64,000 nt of DNA from Phalacrocorax aristotelis (Eukaryota > Chordata > Aves > Suliformes > Phalacrocoracidae): the NCBI RefSeq assembly GCF_949628215.1, contig NC_134287.1, positions 23,629,501-23,693,500 on the forward strand. Reading direction: 5' to 3'. Positions 12,801 through 63,751 of the stretch are shown in pieces. The notes under the pieces are model-generated. The model had not been told where the DNA came from, did no database searches, and saw only the letters and a program-made list of their open reading frames with translations. The position numbers and the translations under genes are program-made. Numbering within the stretch: position 1 is the stretch's first letter; every line of letters starts with the position of its first letter.

Positions 12801-15800
12801 CAAAATAAAAGACTTCTGATGTTTTCCTTCAGCTTGCTCTTACCTGCAGATCCGTGATCCCACTCAGAGGAGAACTTTTCTCACAACAAATACACTTACA
12901 AAGGAACGAGGGTTTTGATGGGATCCTTCAGTGAGATGAGGTGACTTGTCTAAGCCTCAGTAGGTCCAGCATTCACATATGCTTTGAGTCTCCACGATAT
13001 CCTTCTACCACCATTCCAACCTGAGTGTTCCCACAGATTTGTGCAGTGCTGACAAGTTTGTTCACAGCCTAGCTAGAGGAATAAAATGCATATTCATTGC
13101 CTAAAACCTCTTCTGTTTAATTTTCACCTCAGTGAAAATGATCATGCAAGAAAACAGAGTCAGGAACATTAACAATAATTCTCATCTCAATTATTGAGAA
13201 ATATAATTTGTAAATGATTAGTGAAGAGAAGATTCTTAGAAAATTTATGATAATGTTCTTTATTATAATACTTCATATTATAAATTGTACTATTCTTTCT
13301 CTCTATTACATTTATATTGAAGCCTTTTTCTATTTCTTTGTCACAAAGAGTTAAAGTCTGTAAGAGAATTTAAGAGCCTTTCAGTAATTTGGCACATCAG
13401 TTTTAGCTCAGCTATTATCTAGCTGCATCAAGATATTAATGTAGTCATCTCTCTTTAGTCTCAATGAATTGCTATAAAAATGTCAAACGATTAGATTATA
13501 TTGGCCAACACAGCCCTGTTTGATTGAGTACAGATGTAGGCCACGTCCCTTGAATCATACTGATGACGAAGCAGAAAGGCGTGTAGAACTCCAGTGCAAA
13601 TTTATTTCGGTGTACGTACCATTTAGGTTTCTAATGTCAGTACTTGCAATACTAATAACCAAAAAATGCTAAATAGGTATTTTCAGACAGAATAAAAGTC
13701 AATGTCATTCAGGACAAATACTGATGAACTCTGTTGGAGGAGAAAAATATACTACAAAAATAGCACAGAAGCCAGTATGCTGGTACAAACATAGACCCTG
13801 CTCCATCGCACAGGCGTGACTATACCAAAGGAACAAAACAAACATCTCACTTATGGGAACAGTACTGCTTAAATTCTGTCTCTGCCTGGACCAGAAAATA
13901 TAACATATACTTTTGTGTCAGGAAAAACAAACAGTGTAGAAATACTTGATAGTGCTATCTGGTTACAAATGTCTCAATATTGGCTGCTATGCTGTTTCGG
14001 AAGTCAGCAAGGCTGTGGTCTTCCCTTTTTCTGCATGTACAATGTGTTGCATGTGCAGCCCTGTCCTGGAATGCACAGGAAGGTGCAAGTCCTTACAGAT
14101 GAAATACCTCTCAACCATCTGGTGTCCACACAGACCACATATAATTACAAGCTAAAGCTATGCTGTTATAGCTTAAAAGCTGAAAACAGTTTCTGTTCCA
14201 TATATGATAAAAATTCAGAACATCGTTAAGTTGTTCACATTTTGCTAGAACAGACACGTAATAGGCAAAGCATTCTGACCGTGTATCTCCATGGTATGGT
14301 ATTCCTCAGCTGAAGAATTCCGGTTCCACTCTACCCCAGCAAATATTTATCTATTCGCATCTGAGCTAGTATTTGGTCTAGCGCAGCAGCGCAGGAGAAA
14401 GCATGCACCTGTGACGTTAGGTTATAAGATTACAGGCTAATCATCATAAACACAAAGGCCCAGCTGAGGATCAGATGAACAATGACAAGGAAGGAGCTTT
14501 AGTAACCTGAGCAGTGGTAGGAGTCAAGCAAGTTGCTACTCTTAGGGCGATAAAAGCAGGACGATAAGCCTGTTGCTCTGGGGTGAAACTCACTGAGACA
14601 GGACAAGGAGAAACACTCCCTTCCTGTATGGCTTGGAGACTGAAGGGGGTCATTGCCTACAGCAGAATATAGGATGCAGGGGAAAACAAGTTCTGGAGAT
14701 TTAAAATGTAGTATGAGATGGTTTAAGGTGTTTCTGCGAATTGATGAGACTTACAGGATGTTTAAAAGAAGGACCAAAGGTGGGGAAAAGGAGGGCTCGA
14801 GAAGTATCAGGTGCAGGAAAATAGAGGGAAAGGGGCTACAGGGAGTCAGCTGCATGCAAAGAGGCTGCTGGTCGGTATGTTGTCTGACTGAGACCTGCGC
14901 TTGAGCAGCACAAGCTATTGTATCTTCTCATTGATCCTACTTCCATCTACATCCTGTGTGGGTGTGCTCTGTTCTGAGTGGGCATGTGTGAAGAGGAGTA
15001 AACCTCCATTTGCTAAGATAAGCTAGTGAGTAGCCAGTGCACAGGATAAGAAGTCTGAGTACCTGCAACTGGAGTAGGGCCAAGAACATCCAAGGCTTTA
15101 TGTTTGGGTGCTGGCAACTTGGGAGATTACGTACTGCATAGACAGAGTAACAGCCTTGATCTGACTCACATTTCTGGGTGCCAGGGAGAAGCTCACCAGC
15201 AGGAATAGCTAGGAGGCAGAGATCAGGCAAGAATGTGTAATGGATGACAACAGCAAGACTCAAAATGACTTAGCTGAAGTAAAATGACAGGAGAAAACAT
15301 TTCCATCTACTTTTGCAAGACATAAAAGCAATGGCTGCTGTATATGACAATGAAAGTACCGTTTACGTTTCTTAGACATTGTGGCTGATGCTCTAGCAGG
15401 GCACTAATGCAGGTAGGAAAAACTGAATCCGCTTGCTTTCTCAAAAAATCATTTCACGGCACTCTACCTCAGGTAGTGATGAAGGATGTCCAGGGCTGGG
15501 AATTTGGGAAGTATTACTGTGCTGGACATGGGTAACGGTCTGCATGGAAAAGATGGCACTGTTCTCTCCAAACCCTTTCTGAAATAAGTCATTGCATTTG
15601 TTTTTTTTTAATGTGGATATCACTGATTTGGTAGGTGAGAGCTCCTACAAGAGCCATGGCATTTTGTTATAGACTTTTATTATTAGTCAATGATGAAGAT
15701 AGTATGTTTAGATATTTCTTATGGCTGCTAAGTGACAGCAGGGACCACATACTGGAATAGTTTTTCCTCTTTTAAATGCTACGCCAATACCATGCTTATT

Positions 15801-18800
15801 GCTATATTTAGTTTAGCTGCTACCTCACTATCAGGAGTAACCAACTGATTAGAGATAGCCATCCCCATTCCTCAGCTGCAGCATACTTCATACTCATTTA
15901 TCTTATATTCTGTAAGCTACTTCAAGAGTTACAAGTCCAGATAAATTCTGAGGACTTGACAGAACTAGAAATATTTTTGGAAACCCATTCTTCTCTTCCA
16001 ACAGAAACTCTTATTTAATTTTCTGACAGTGTATTGACAGGTAATTCATAAGTACCTGTCACATCAGTAGAAGAGCAGACTGTTACGGCTGCTCCAAGAA
16101 CGCTGAGAATGTCAGCAGACAAGCTCATTAACCCTAGAACGAGGGTCGAGATGTCTGCTCTGAGCAGACTAAATGTTTTCACCACAAACTTCCTCCCCAC
16201 CCATCCCTTTCCTCTTCCAGGACACTGCAGATTACAGCTCTACCTGTAATGCCATTGTCACTGTTCTCTCACCAAGTTCACTTTGCACTTCTGAGCTTGC
16301 TCTCCAGGCCATCCACAGCAGTTTTCCAGACTAACACCTCCGGCCTCCAGCATCAAACCAGTTTCCTTTACAGACGGATCGTGCCTTCATTGTGCTAATC
16401 GAAACAAATTGTGAGCAGTAATCTGTCTCTTAAAATCTTGCCATTAAACACAAAAAGACAGAGAATAGCAGTGTGGACGCTGTCACTGTGACATGGTTAA
16501 TAAGTATGATGTAGTACCCAGTACCCAGCCAGATAATAAACCACCCATAATATATAATATTTTCATAAGGAAGTCAGTACAGCTTATGATTGCCCAGGAA
16601 AATTACTAGCTGCGCTTCTGAAAAACCCAGTTATGGTTTTGGAGTTTTTTTCTGGACCTTTCCCCGCAGTGTAGTTACTATTGACTTCTTTCATAATTGA
16701 CATACTTGTGTAAAATTAAGGGAAAAAAAACCACAATACCAAAATTAAAAATAATTTTACACAATAACGGACCCAATTCAGTCTACTTCAGTGTTCTTCT
16801 CTGAAGCTTATCTCAGTGCACCTGTAGCATAGAAAAGGAGTTATCTCAACTCTTGAGTTATGGAATTGTTGAGTATGGATACAGGAGGCCCATGAAAACA
16901 AAAGCCTGAACCATCCATTTACGAAACTTGCCTTGTGACAGTAACTTTACTGCCTTTAGAAAAAAAAATTTCATAAAAAAAAGACTAGAGAGAACTACAG
17001 AACATTATAAAAAATATTTTCAGATGTGTGTTCAGAAAATAAACATAAATTCCTAATTAGTGCAGCCCTGTCGGAGATTTCTGGAAAAGCTGTTGATCTG
17101 TGTGGACATCTAGTTTCTCCTAACAGTTTCAAATAGTAAAGGTCAAGGATCAAGAAAAGTGATAGGTCATGAACGTTCAGTTATAGGAAAGAACGTAGTA
17201 CTACAGCTCAGTCCTGGTCTTGCTTTCAGTTTCATCTTGCCAGTTTTCACCCTCTTCTGCCATCATGTGTCAGGCTGAAGCACATGACATAAAGGAAAAA
17301 TAAATCACAGTAGTAATTCAGTGATAAAGAAATATCTCCCTAAATATTTCCTATGGAATGGACACTGCCACCAAACTGAAAAACGAAGTGAAAAGAGGAG
17401 GATGCTATATGTTCAACAATTTTCAGAAAGCTAGTCAAATGTAGATAATTTCAATTAAAAATGTCTTCATTTGCTGATGGTGACACAAAACACTACGGTC
17501 TAAGATTATGATTATTGAAGGTTATTTCTCTTTTCATTTCTTGTATCTTCTTAGCCTAAGATATAGGCCTTTGCTTCTGAAAGGGGTCTTTATTTTGTTG
17601 GTTTCCACTGTATTGAACTTAACACTGGCTTAGTATACGTATACTGTCTTGACTGTGGAAGAATACATTTCATGGTAGATTTACTACCATGATTACAATG
17701 TTTATTTTAATATCTTTAAAAACATACATCTATATAAAAAATAGATAGCAAGATTCAGATTTCATGGAATATTATAGTTGATATTTTACATACCAGCAAC
17801 ACTGTTAACATACCATACTGCCTTTTTGTAAAAATGGGATTAAGTGATTGTAGCCACATGAAGACACTTCAGTTGGAGGCATGAATTAATCCCTGAGAGG
17901 TACTTTAAAAAGCTCTTCCTATCGTCTTTACAGGCATTGAGCTGGTCTTTCATCCACCATAAGTAGAGGACAAGATTTGTATTCACAGAGGATGGTTGTC
18001 TCCTCTCTGACAGAATATTCCTGGATAGCTTTCAGGCCAGACAGGGTGCCAAAGCAGGGGTCAAGAGGCTTAGCTGGTTGTAAAGTCATTAAATTAGTGT
18101 TCAAACTCATGAATGGGCTTAAACAGTCATGGGAATGTATCTTTACAACAATCTCCAATCTGCGCTAATTTCCCTGCCTACAAACACCCACAGCCATCAG
18201 CTGCTAAGTTCTGGCATCTGCTCTACCACATCCCTTTGCAAAATGTGGAGACAGACTTACTGAGAGGACCAGTTATCCTAGCTTTGGAGTAGCATGCGTG
18301 ATGAAAAAGCCTTGAATAATTGCTTACAGCAGTTTAATTTTAGAGCAGTTAGTTACACCAGGGGCTAATGACAGCGCTTCTCTTTTCTTGTTGTTTTATC
18401 ATTTTGTAGCAAACTTGCTGCAGTTCTCCCCTGTAGACCATTTAAAACTATGCACTTTCCTTGGACAGCTACCTACTACTCAAATTATATTCTTGTCCTA
18501 GAATATTATCAATAAATTCACCATGATTTTTTTCTCCTCACATTTTTTAGATTACATAAATTTTAGCTGACCAATTCTTTTCATGCTCAAATATATTATG
18601 AAATGTCATTTCTGTTATAAAAGCTAATTGATAATGTGATTTGTTATGTTGCCGAGACATAATTCAGAAAGTTATTTTAAAGCCGTTGATACATGGAATA
18701 GCACTAACTTTAATATTTCTTGTATGAATGGATACAGCACAAGGGAACGATATGGTGCCATGGAGATGAAATATTTTCAGAAGCTTTTATTCTTGTTGTT

Positions 18801-19077
18801 TGGGCTTGTGCCAATATCTTTCTAGTAGAGAGCTCATACATCCTAAGCTGTATCTAGTGTAATTTATTCCTTGGTCATTAGTTAGTAGGATTTTTGCCTC
18901 CAAGTTGCTGAACAATATATAATATTTTAAAAATTAAGAGCTCACAGTCAAATAAATGGAGAGCATTCTCTAGGATACTCCTCCAAAAAGTAGAAAAGTT
19001 GTGGGGGTTTTTTTTGTTTGTTTGTTTAATAAAAAGAATCTCATACTTAATATAATAAAAATAATTTCTCACTCTGG
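9897..19077. other. intergenic, no gene recognised
   Basis: AT-rich unique sequence. I noted an imperfect 18-base tandem at about 12714-12762, a GT-rich stretch at about 12020-12050, and an unidentified slightly GC-richer segment at about 17930-18160 with open frames on both strands. Nothing is recognisable as a gene, RNA or transposon. Confidence 0.45.
12714..12762. repeat. 18-bp minisatellite, about 2.6 copies
   Basis: The unit TTTCCTGCTTTTTCTTTG is repeated head to tail. Confidence 0.85.
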
Positions 19078-19618
19078 TGAGTCCCAGCTGGAGTACTGCA
19101 TCCAGCTCTGGGATCCCCAGTGCAAGAAAGACAGGGACCTGCTAAAGCAGGTCCAGAGGAAGGCCACGGAAGTGGTCGGAGGGCTAGAACGCCTCTCCTG
19201 TGAGGACAGGCTGAGAGAGTTGGGGCTGTCCAGCCTGGAGGAGAGAAGGCTGCGGGGAGACCTAACTGTGGCCTTTCGATACAGAAAGGGGTCTTACAAG
19301 AAAGACAGAGAGGGGCTTTTACAAAAGCCTGTTGTGGCAGAACAAAGGGCAACAGCTTTAAGCTGAAAGATGGTAGGTTTAGATCGGACATAAGGAGGGG
19401 ATTTTTTACAATGAGAGTGGTGAGACATGAGAGGTGGAGAGAAGCTGTGGATGCCCCATCGCTGGAAGTGTTCAAAGTCAGGTTGGACAGGGTTTTGAGC
19501 AACCTGGTCTATTGGAAGGTGCCTCTGCCCATGGCAGGGGAGTTGGGGAGTTGGACTAGATACCTTTAAAGGTCTCTTCCAACCCAAACCATTCTCTGAT
19601 TCTATGATTCGATTTAGA
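19078..19618 (+). repeat. CR1 LINE 3' fragment
   Basis: Sense-oriented CR1: GAGTCCCAGCTGGAGTACTG, the RT-tail coding text around QVQRKATEVVGGLERLSCED, CTCTTCCAACCCAAACCATT, and the terminal TGATTCTATGATTCGATT. It is 5'-truncated and frame-broken. Confidence 0.92.
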
Positions 19619-22600
19619 TAATATGAATACTAGGACTTGCCTTTTTGAATTTGCTATTCGTATGTACTTAATGAATGGCTTAAAATCATCACATCAGCAT
19701 TTCATCATGACTACTTCCATTGTAGTAGTTAGGGAGTATTTTTTCTATACAAAATCTTACACAAAATCAACAGTCCTAATTCCACTTTTGTATCTGCAGC
19801 TGGAAATTTTGGTCCATTCATTTTATAATCAGTGTTAAAGAAAGAAGACCTTCAGTATGGCACCTTGTGTGCTACTATTTACTTCTCCAAATAATCTGAT
19901 GCCAAGGATCCTCTTGGGGATCTCTCATATTAGGCTGCTACAAGATGAACATACCCCTCTTTGCTCCTTCTGTACTGCACACAGAAAACGTCTTTTGCTT
20001 TCATTGCAGCCATCCGTTGGCTCACTTTGTGGGGAGGAAGCTTGCTATCATTAGTCCAGATAATTTGCTATGAGCGCACCTCACTTTTTTTTTATTTTGA
20101 ACCTTGACTTGAACAGAGATGACATTTACCCGGACCTTTACACAGTCTGTTTGAAATCTGATATAGGTTTCATTCTATGATCACAGAAGACATCTGAGAA
20201 CCTATTTTTCTCTTCTGTTTTTTCACTCCCACTCTCCCCTAACTCGAGACTCCACCAGAGTAGGTGCTGCCTTACAATTCTCAGCCAACAGCCAAATGAC
20301 TCAACCATAAATGGACACGTTTCAGTTTGGCCAGGTGAATATGCCCTGCAATATCCGTCATGTGCCATTTCTTGGAACAGAGTGGGCTGACCCTAAAAAT
20401 CTTAAGCAAGAACTTACTACATTTCTGCAATAGCTTCTAAATTGCAGAAAACGTTTGTGTGTGACAAAGATGTACATTTAGGACTTATTTAGTTTCTTAA
20501 ATGCTGAGACTCGTCAGGCATATTACAGTGCATTTACCATTAACTGTAAGTGGGGTCTTTTTATGCTTCTTAATTAAAACTTATTTTGCCCTCACAGAAG
20601 AGTCCTTCTGCCTAAACTTTCAATCACAATCTGAAGAACATCAGAAAATTTTAAGCTTTTAGTTGCTAATTCCAATCAGGTTCTGAAACAGCAATTTTCT
20701 ACAGCGTTCCTTCTCAGACTTTTTTTGCTCAATTCCATTCATATTTACTGTCTTTAACAGAGAAGCATTCTGAACTCTAAAATGCTATTAGCTGAGCTGC
20801 TGAATCCTGCCTCTGCATAAGAAGCAGTTTCTTCTCCTTTGTTAAATTGCCATTGTAAATTTAAAATAAATATTAAAAATGTTAATTTGTCTATGCTCTT
20901 TTTCTTTTGAAATAATTCCAAATTCTACTATATATCTTTTCCTGAAGTGACCCTCTACTTTTGTACAATCATGTCACTGCACATTGCTACAAAAATATAA
21001 CAGAAAAAATATTATTTCTGGTACTAACTCCTGAAGTAATGAACTAGACGTCTTCTTATGTCACTGAATGCATATCTACTGTCACCTAAAGAACAGTTTA
21101 TCATCTACTCAGGTAGTCCTACTACTATTGATGATTTTACTGACTGGTATTTAGCACAGTAATACAGAGAATACTTTCCTAATACCCCAGGCAATTTGGT
21201 CATGACTACAGTTCATGGCCCTAAGTCAACTAGTTTTTAATGCCTCAGACATGCCAATCAGATATATTAGGTAATTACGCATACCATCCACTTTTACTAT
21301 ACTTAGCCAGCGTGCATTGGCCATTTGGAGGTATTCTGCCACAGCTTCTCTGATCAGTATTTCCAATATCTCACTCTCAACAAGTAACACTTACAAGTCT
21401 AAAGTTTCCTGGATAAGGCCACTACTCTCTATCAACGCTTTCTGATAAAGTAGTGCTGTCAGACTGTGAAGAAATTTTTGGTCATACTCATTCATCTTTC
21501 TGACAGAGGTTGTTGCAACGTAGTTAGGGCTAAAGTATCAAATACAAATAGGAATTTTTTTGGAGAAAAACACTTTGGTAGATTAAGTTATTTCCATCAT
21601 TTTAATAAATAAAACCACAGTAGTAAACTATTGAATGAGCCCATTGTACCTGGATATCAATGGCTTTTCTAACCTTTGCCATCTTGCAGTTTTTATCCTG
21701 GATTATCTTCGAAGAACAACACCGTCATTTCTGAAAAATTTAAACTTTTCTGGACTTTAATATTTATGAAATTTCTTATTTCAAGAAGGTGGAAGTTAAT
21801 AAAAATTCATGAAAACTATCATGTACCAAGGCAGACAAGGCTTCATGATTCCCATTGAATACACTTTTTTCCAGAGCCTTTTATGTTACAGAAAAAGAGA
21901 CAGCACTAGAAAGATGGCATTTCAGGCAAAAAAATGCCATTAACAGCAGGGAAATACAGTTTCATAGCAATGAACGTGTTGGCGAATGATGCAGAAAATA
22001 ATCTAGGAAATAAAGAAATGAATAATATAGTGGACATTTGCTATACTGAACAACAACTGCAGACATTTGCTTCATTCAAGAGAAATTGCTTCTTCAGACT
22101 CAGAAACACCTGACTTTCCCAAATACCATGCATGGGATTTTAAAAAAGCAGCTGCATAATAGTGATGCAATGAAAAGGTACCTTGTTAAACCTAAAAATA
22201 AGTAAGCAAATACATGCAGTAACATGGGGAAAGGGACTCACGACAACATCTAGAGTTCATCATGGCAAGTTCAGAGACTTGAAAATATCTTACACGGAAT
22301 TCTTGACTTTCAGGCTGGATAACTGAAGTACAGTCTATGATCTCTTCTTTACTTAATTTGTGTTGTTACCGAATGCCCAGATACAAGCCACAAAAAATTA
22401 TATGTCCTATGTCTAAATAAAGAAGAAAATTATGAATAAAGGGAATAAAAATCATGCATGTTATGGGGCACAATTTGACAGAGCAGCTGCAGTTCGTATA
22501 AGGTCATCCAATTAAATTGTGAGAGCAAGGGGGAAGGAAGCACAAATCTGTATTCTGTTGTGTGCATAAAAAAAGTATTTTGCACGTCATGATTTTGTAA

Positions 22601-24833
22601 TTATGGTCTATATAGCCCTATAATGCTCATAAGGTTTTAATTAACTACAGCACAGCAGGTAGATGGAACAGAATCTTTTCGGTGCCATTTTAATGCTCTA
22701 GCAGGAACACAAAAAATGTATCACAGGAAACAGACATCACCATTTTATTGGAAAAAAAAGAGAATCTTAAAATGGTTTAAGCTGCAATAGAGATCAAAGC
22801 TTTTTATTTTCCATAAGCACAAAATTATTTTACATTTATTTCTACTGTTATCACTACAAATGAAGTTTTAAAGTGTGTATTTTAAAAATTCATTGTTGAT
22901 TAAAAGAGTATGTTACAAAATCTATACACATAATAATCTTACTTGGGATTTTGGAATAATTTATCTTCATATGTTATTCAGGAAAACTATAGGGAAATAA
23001 AGAAAGCAAAACTTCTTAAACATTTTATTTAATATTATCTTGTTTCCTAATTAACTACAACTACTGCTATATAAAAAGTTAAAAGTAAATTCACTCAGAA
23101 TAAGGTGACTTATGCTACTGATAATCTTCCAATTTTCCAAATCGAGGACTGAAAATGATGAATTCCAATTCCACTCATGCATCAATGCCCCAAAATAATT
23201 TCCTTTAAGACGTGTTGGCACTCACTGAATTCTTTTAAGGGATTCACTGAGTTTAGAAAACCCTAGAGTATGAACTGAAATCACTAAAATAAATATTCTT
23301 TTATATTTTCCTGACACTTATTCTAATATCAAACTGTTTACACCTGAAACAGAAACCAGTCTGTGCCGTTTTGATAGGTGGCTGCTATCAGCAAAACGTA
23401 CATTTTCTTAAGCTCACGTCTCTTTAGGCCATACAGAAAGAAGTATCTGCCACACCTTTAATTCCCTGTGCACAGTGTAGTGGTATTCCTAGTATGGAAA
23501 GTCTGACACAAATTACATCATAATTATGTTGGGTAAACCATATAGCACACAATTGAAAAACGATGGATGAGTCGCAGGAAGATTTGAGGAAGTGTGAATG
23601 GTCTGTTCTTCTGCTTTGTCTCTAGAACTGTAAGAATCCACTTCCACTATAAAAATATATTTAAAACATGATTATTTCTGAACACAACTGAATATAAGAG
23701 TGCTCTAAGTGCAGTAATGTATTATGTCTTCTCTTTGATGAATATTTGTTGTTCATTTACATTATTTTTATAATATTAATAACTGCCACTATATCCAATA
23801 AGCATTTTCTGAAAAAGCAGAGAACTAGGCAACATTTCTGATCTGAACTCTCTCTTCAAATCTATGACAGCGTAAGTTACAATTAAAATTTATTTTATTT
23901 ACCCTTGTTTTAAGACGTAAGTCCCATACAATGAAAAAATATCTATATAACTTTATAAATAGTATATTAAAAGTTGTTTTACTCAAAAATCCTTCTCCCC
24001 TCTCCAACAAGATGCCAGGTGGAATTTTGTAGATACAGCGTGCCCTTTACGATGCAGACGGTCTAATCACTGCAGGTTCAACTTATGGTTTTGTAGCCTA
24101 CAATCCATAGCCTTTATATTGTTCATTTCATCCTCCTGACCTTCATTTTATAACAGTTCAGTGGAGCATAAATTTTAGCTTTTGGTCAGCTGTGGGAGTC
24201 TTCCCCAAAATTTTAGATATGTAAAATACAGCTACTCCAATTATAATATTGTAACAGAAGTCTTCCCACTCTCAATTCTTGTGAGGCAAGTCAAAAAATT
24301 TGTCAAGCTCATCTGAAAGATTTCACTTATACCTGTGAACTACCCAGAGGTCTACCAGGTTCTAGTTAATATGCATTGCAAGTCGTTTGTACTAAGCTTT
24401 TTAATTCTTACTTTTAATGGAATCTCTTTCCCTGTGAATCTTACTCTTTTGAAGAATATGGACTGTCTGCCCAGTTGTTCTTCCAATGCTCAACAAATCT
24501 GGAAAGAAATGTTAGATTCTGTGAGTTTTTGATGAAGGTTTTTAAAAAGAAGAAAATATCAACCGTACAGCCTGGTGTCTTCACATTTAAAACTTAATGA
24601 AAAAGGATACCTTTACAGACTTAGTTTTGTATCTCTGAAAATGTGAGTTATCTCCAGGCTTTGTTTTCCACATAGTTTTTGTAACTACAGATTGCCAAGT
24701 CTTACAGCGCTGCTCCTCACCATAGAAATCCTATTCTTAGCATAAACAAAGCCCCACTAAAACTGATTTCAGTAGCTTACTGTTCTGTTTCAAAGATCAA
24801 CCTGTCAACAACATGGTGGCTCCTACATACAGT
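19619..24833. other. intergenic or 3' flank of the minus-strand gene; mostly nothing recognised
   Basis: AT-rich sequence downstream of the last CFAP46 exon that I can identify. The remaining 3' exon or exons of that gene should fall somewhere left of 25507, but none could be supported. The only protein-like stretch is the interrupted minus-strand frame at 21230-21530, listed separately. Confidence 0.4.
21230..21530 (-). other. unidentified protein-like minus frame with one internal stop
   Basis: Reading the minus strand, one frame runs about 45 codons (containing KMNEYDQKFLHSLTALLYQK) to a TAA at about 21391-21393. It then continues about 54 codons (containing ESEILEILIREAVAEYLQMA) to a TGA. 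Composition is helical and protein-like on both sides of the stop. An acceptor-like CTCTGTCAG lies at 21500-21508 and a consensus donor GTAAGTG begins at 21394, just before the stop, so the first part could be a 105-base exon (21395-21499). I do not recognise the protein. It could be an unplaced 3' exon of the neighbouring gene or a decayed mobile-element gene. Confidence 0.3.
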
Positions 24834-25350
24834 TGTCTTGGTTTCAGCTGGGATAGAGTTAATTTTATTCCTAGTAGAGGTATAGTGCTGTATTTTGGAT
24901 TTAGGATGAGAATAATATTGACAACGCATGGATATTTTAGTTGTTCCTAAGTAGTGATTATACTAGTCAAGGACTTTTCAGCTCCTCGTGCCCTGCCAGT
25001 GAGAAGCTGGGAGGTGGCACAGCCAGGACAGCTGACCCAGACTGGACCAAGGGATATTCCATACCATATGATGTCGTGCCCAGCATATAAACTGGGGGAG
25101 TTGGCTGGGGGGCAGCATCCACTGCACAGGGGCTGGCTGGGCGTTGGTCAGTAGGTGGTGAGCAATTGCATTGTGCGTCACTTATTTTGTATATTCTTTC
25201 ATCATTATTGTTGTTATTATTATTTTCCCTTCCTTTTCCGTCCTATTAAACTGTCTTTATCTCAACCTGGGCATTTTACTTTATTTTTCCCCGATAGTCT
25301 CCCCCATACCACTGGGGGTGCTTAGCTGCCTGCCAGGTTAAACCACAACA
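24834..25350 (+). mobile_element. solo LTR of an avian endogenous retrovirus
   Basis: A 517-base block starting TGTCTTGGTTTCAGCTGGGA and ending GGTTAAACCACAACA, so it has TG...CA termini. Inside are a TATAAA at 25086-25091 and an ATTAAA at 25245-25250, in the order expected for U3 promoter and R/U5 polyadenylation signal on the + strand. I recognise the text as an LTR family common in birds. No internal retroviral genes flank it, so it is a solo LTR. I see no matching target-site duplication next to the proposed ends. It lies antisense to the CFAP46 gene. Confidence 0.65.
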
Positions 25351-25506
25351 GCCGTTTACCTCATATGGAGATTCCAGGCAAAATTTGGTGAGGAGCAAAG
25401 AAAGAGGAGAGATGGGAGACAAGTAGATACACACAGTCCATGAGCGCAGAACATACAAATGTCTGAAATAATACATATGCAAACAAAGATAAATACAAAT
25501 ACTTAC

Positions 25507-63751
<38,245 letters not shown>

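Noticed and set aside
17928-18168. Overlapping open frames on both strands (76 and 63 codons) in a slightly GC-richer segment.
   Set aside because: No initiation or splice context and no recognisable motif; the minus frame has no ATG at its start (TTG). Possibly an old unidentified repeat.
23344-23455. Minus open stretch with a donor CAG|GTGTAA and peptide text LYGLKRRELKKMYVLLIAAT.
   Set aside because: Phase does not match exon 29, the acceptor lacks a pyrimidine tract, and 37 open codons are expected by chance.
24611-24691. Minus stretch with donor AAG|GTATCC and an open phase-compatible frame.
   Set aside because: Weak acceptor (AATCTGTAG without a pyrimidine tract) and a Lys/Thr-rich low-complexity peptide; no resemblance to the protein.
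25360-25462. Possible exon 30 of the CFAP46-like gene, phase-compatible with exon 29, with acceptor TATTTCAG and donor GAG|GTAAAC.
   Set aside because: The intron would be only about 44 bases, too short for a vertebrate. The peptide is Cys/Ser-rich and unlike the rest of the protein, and the exon would end ten bases from the LTR.
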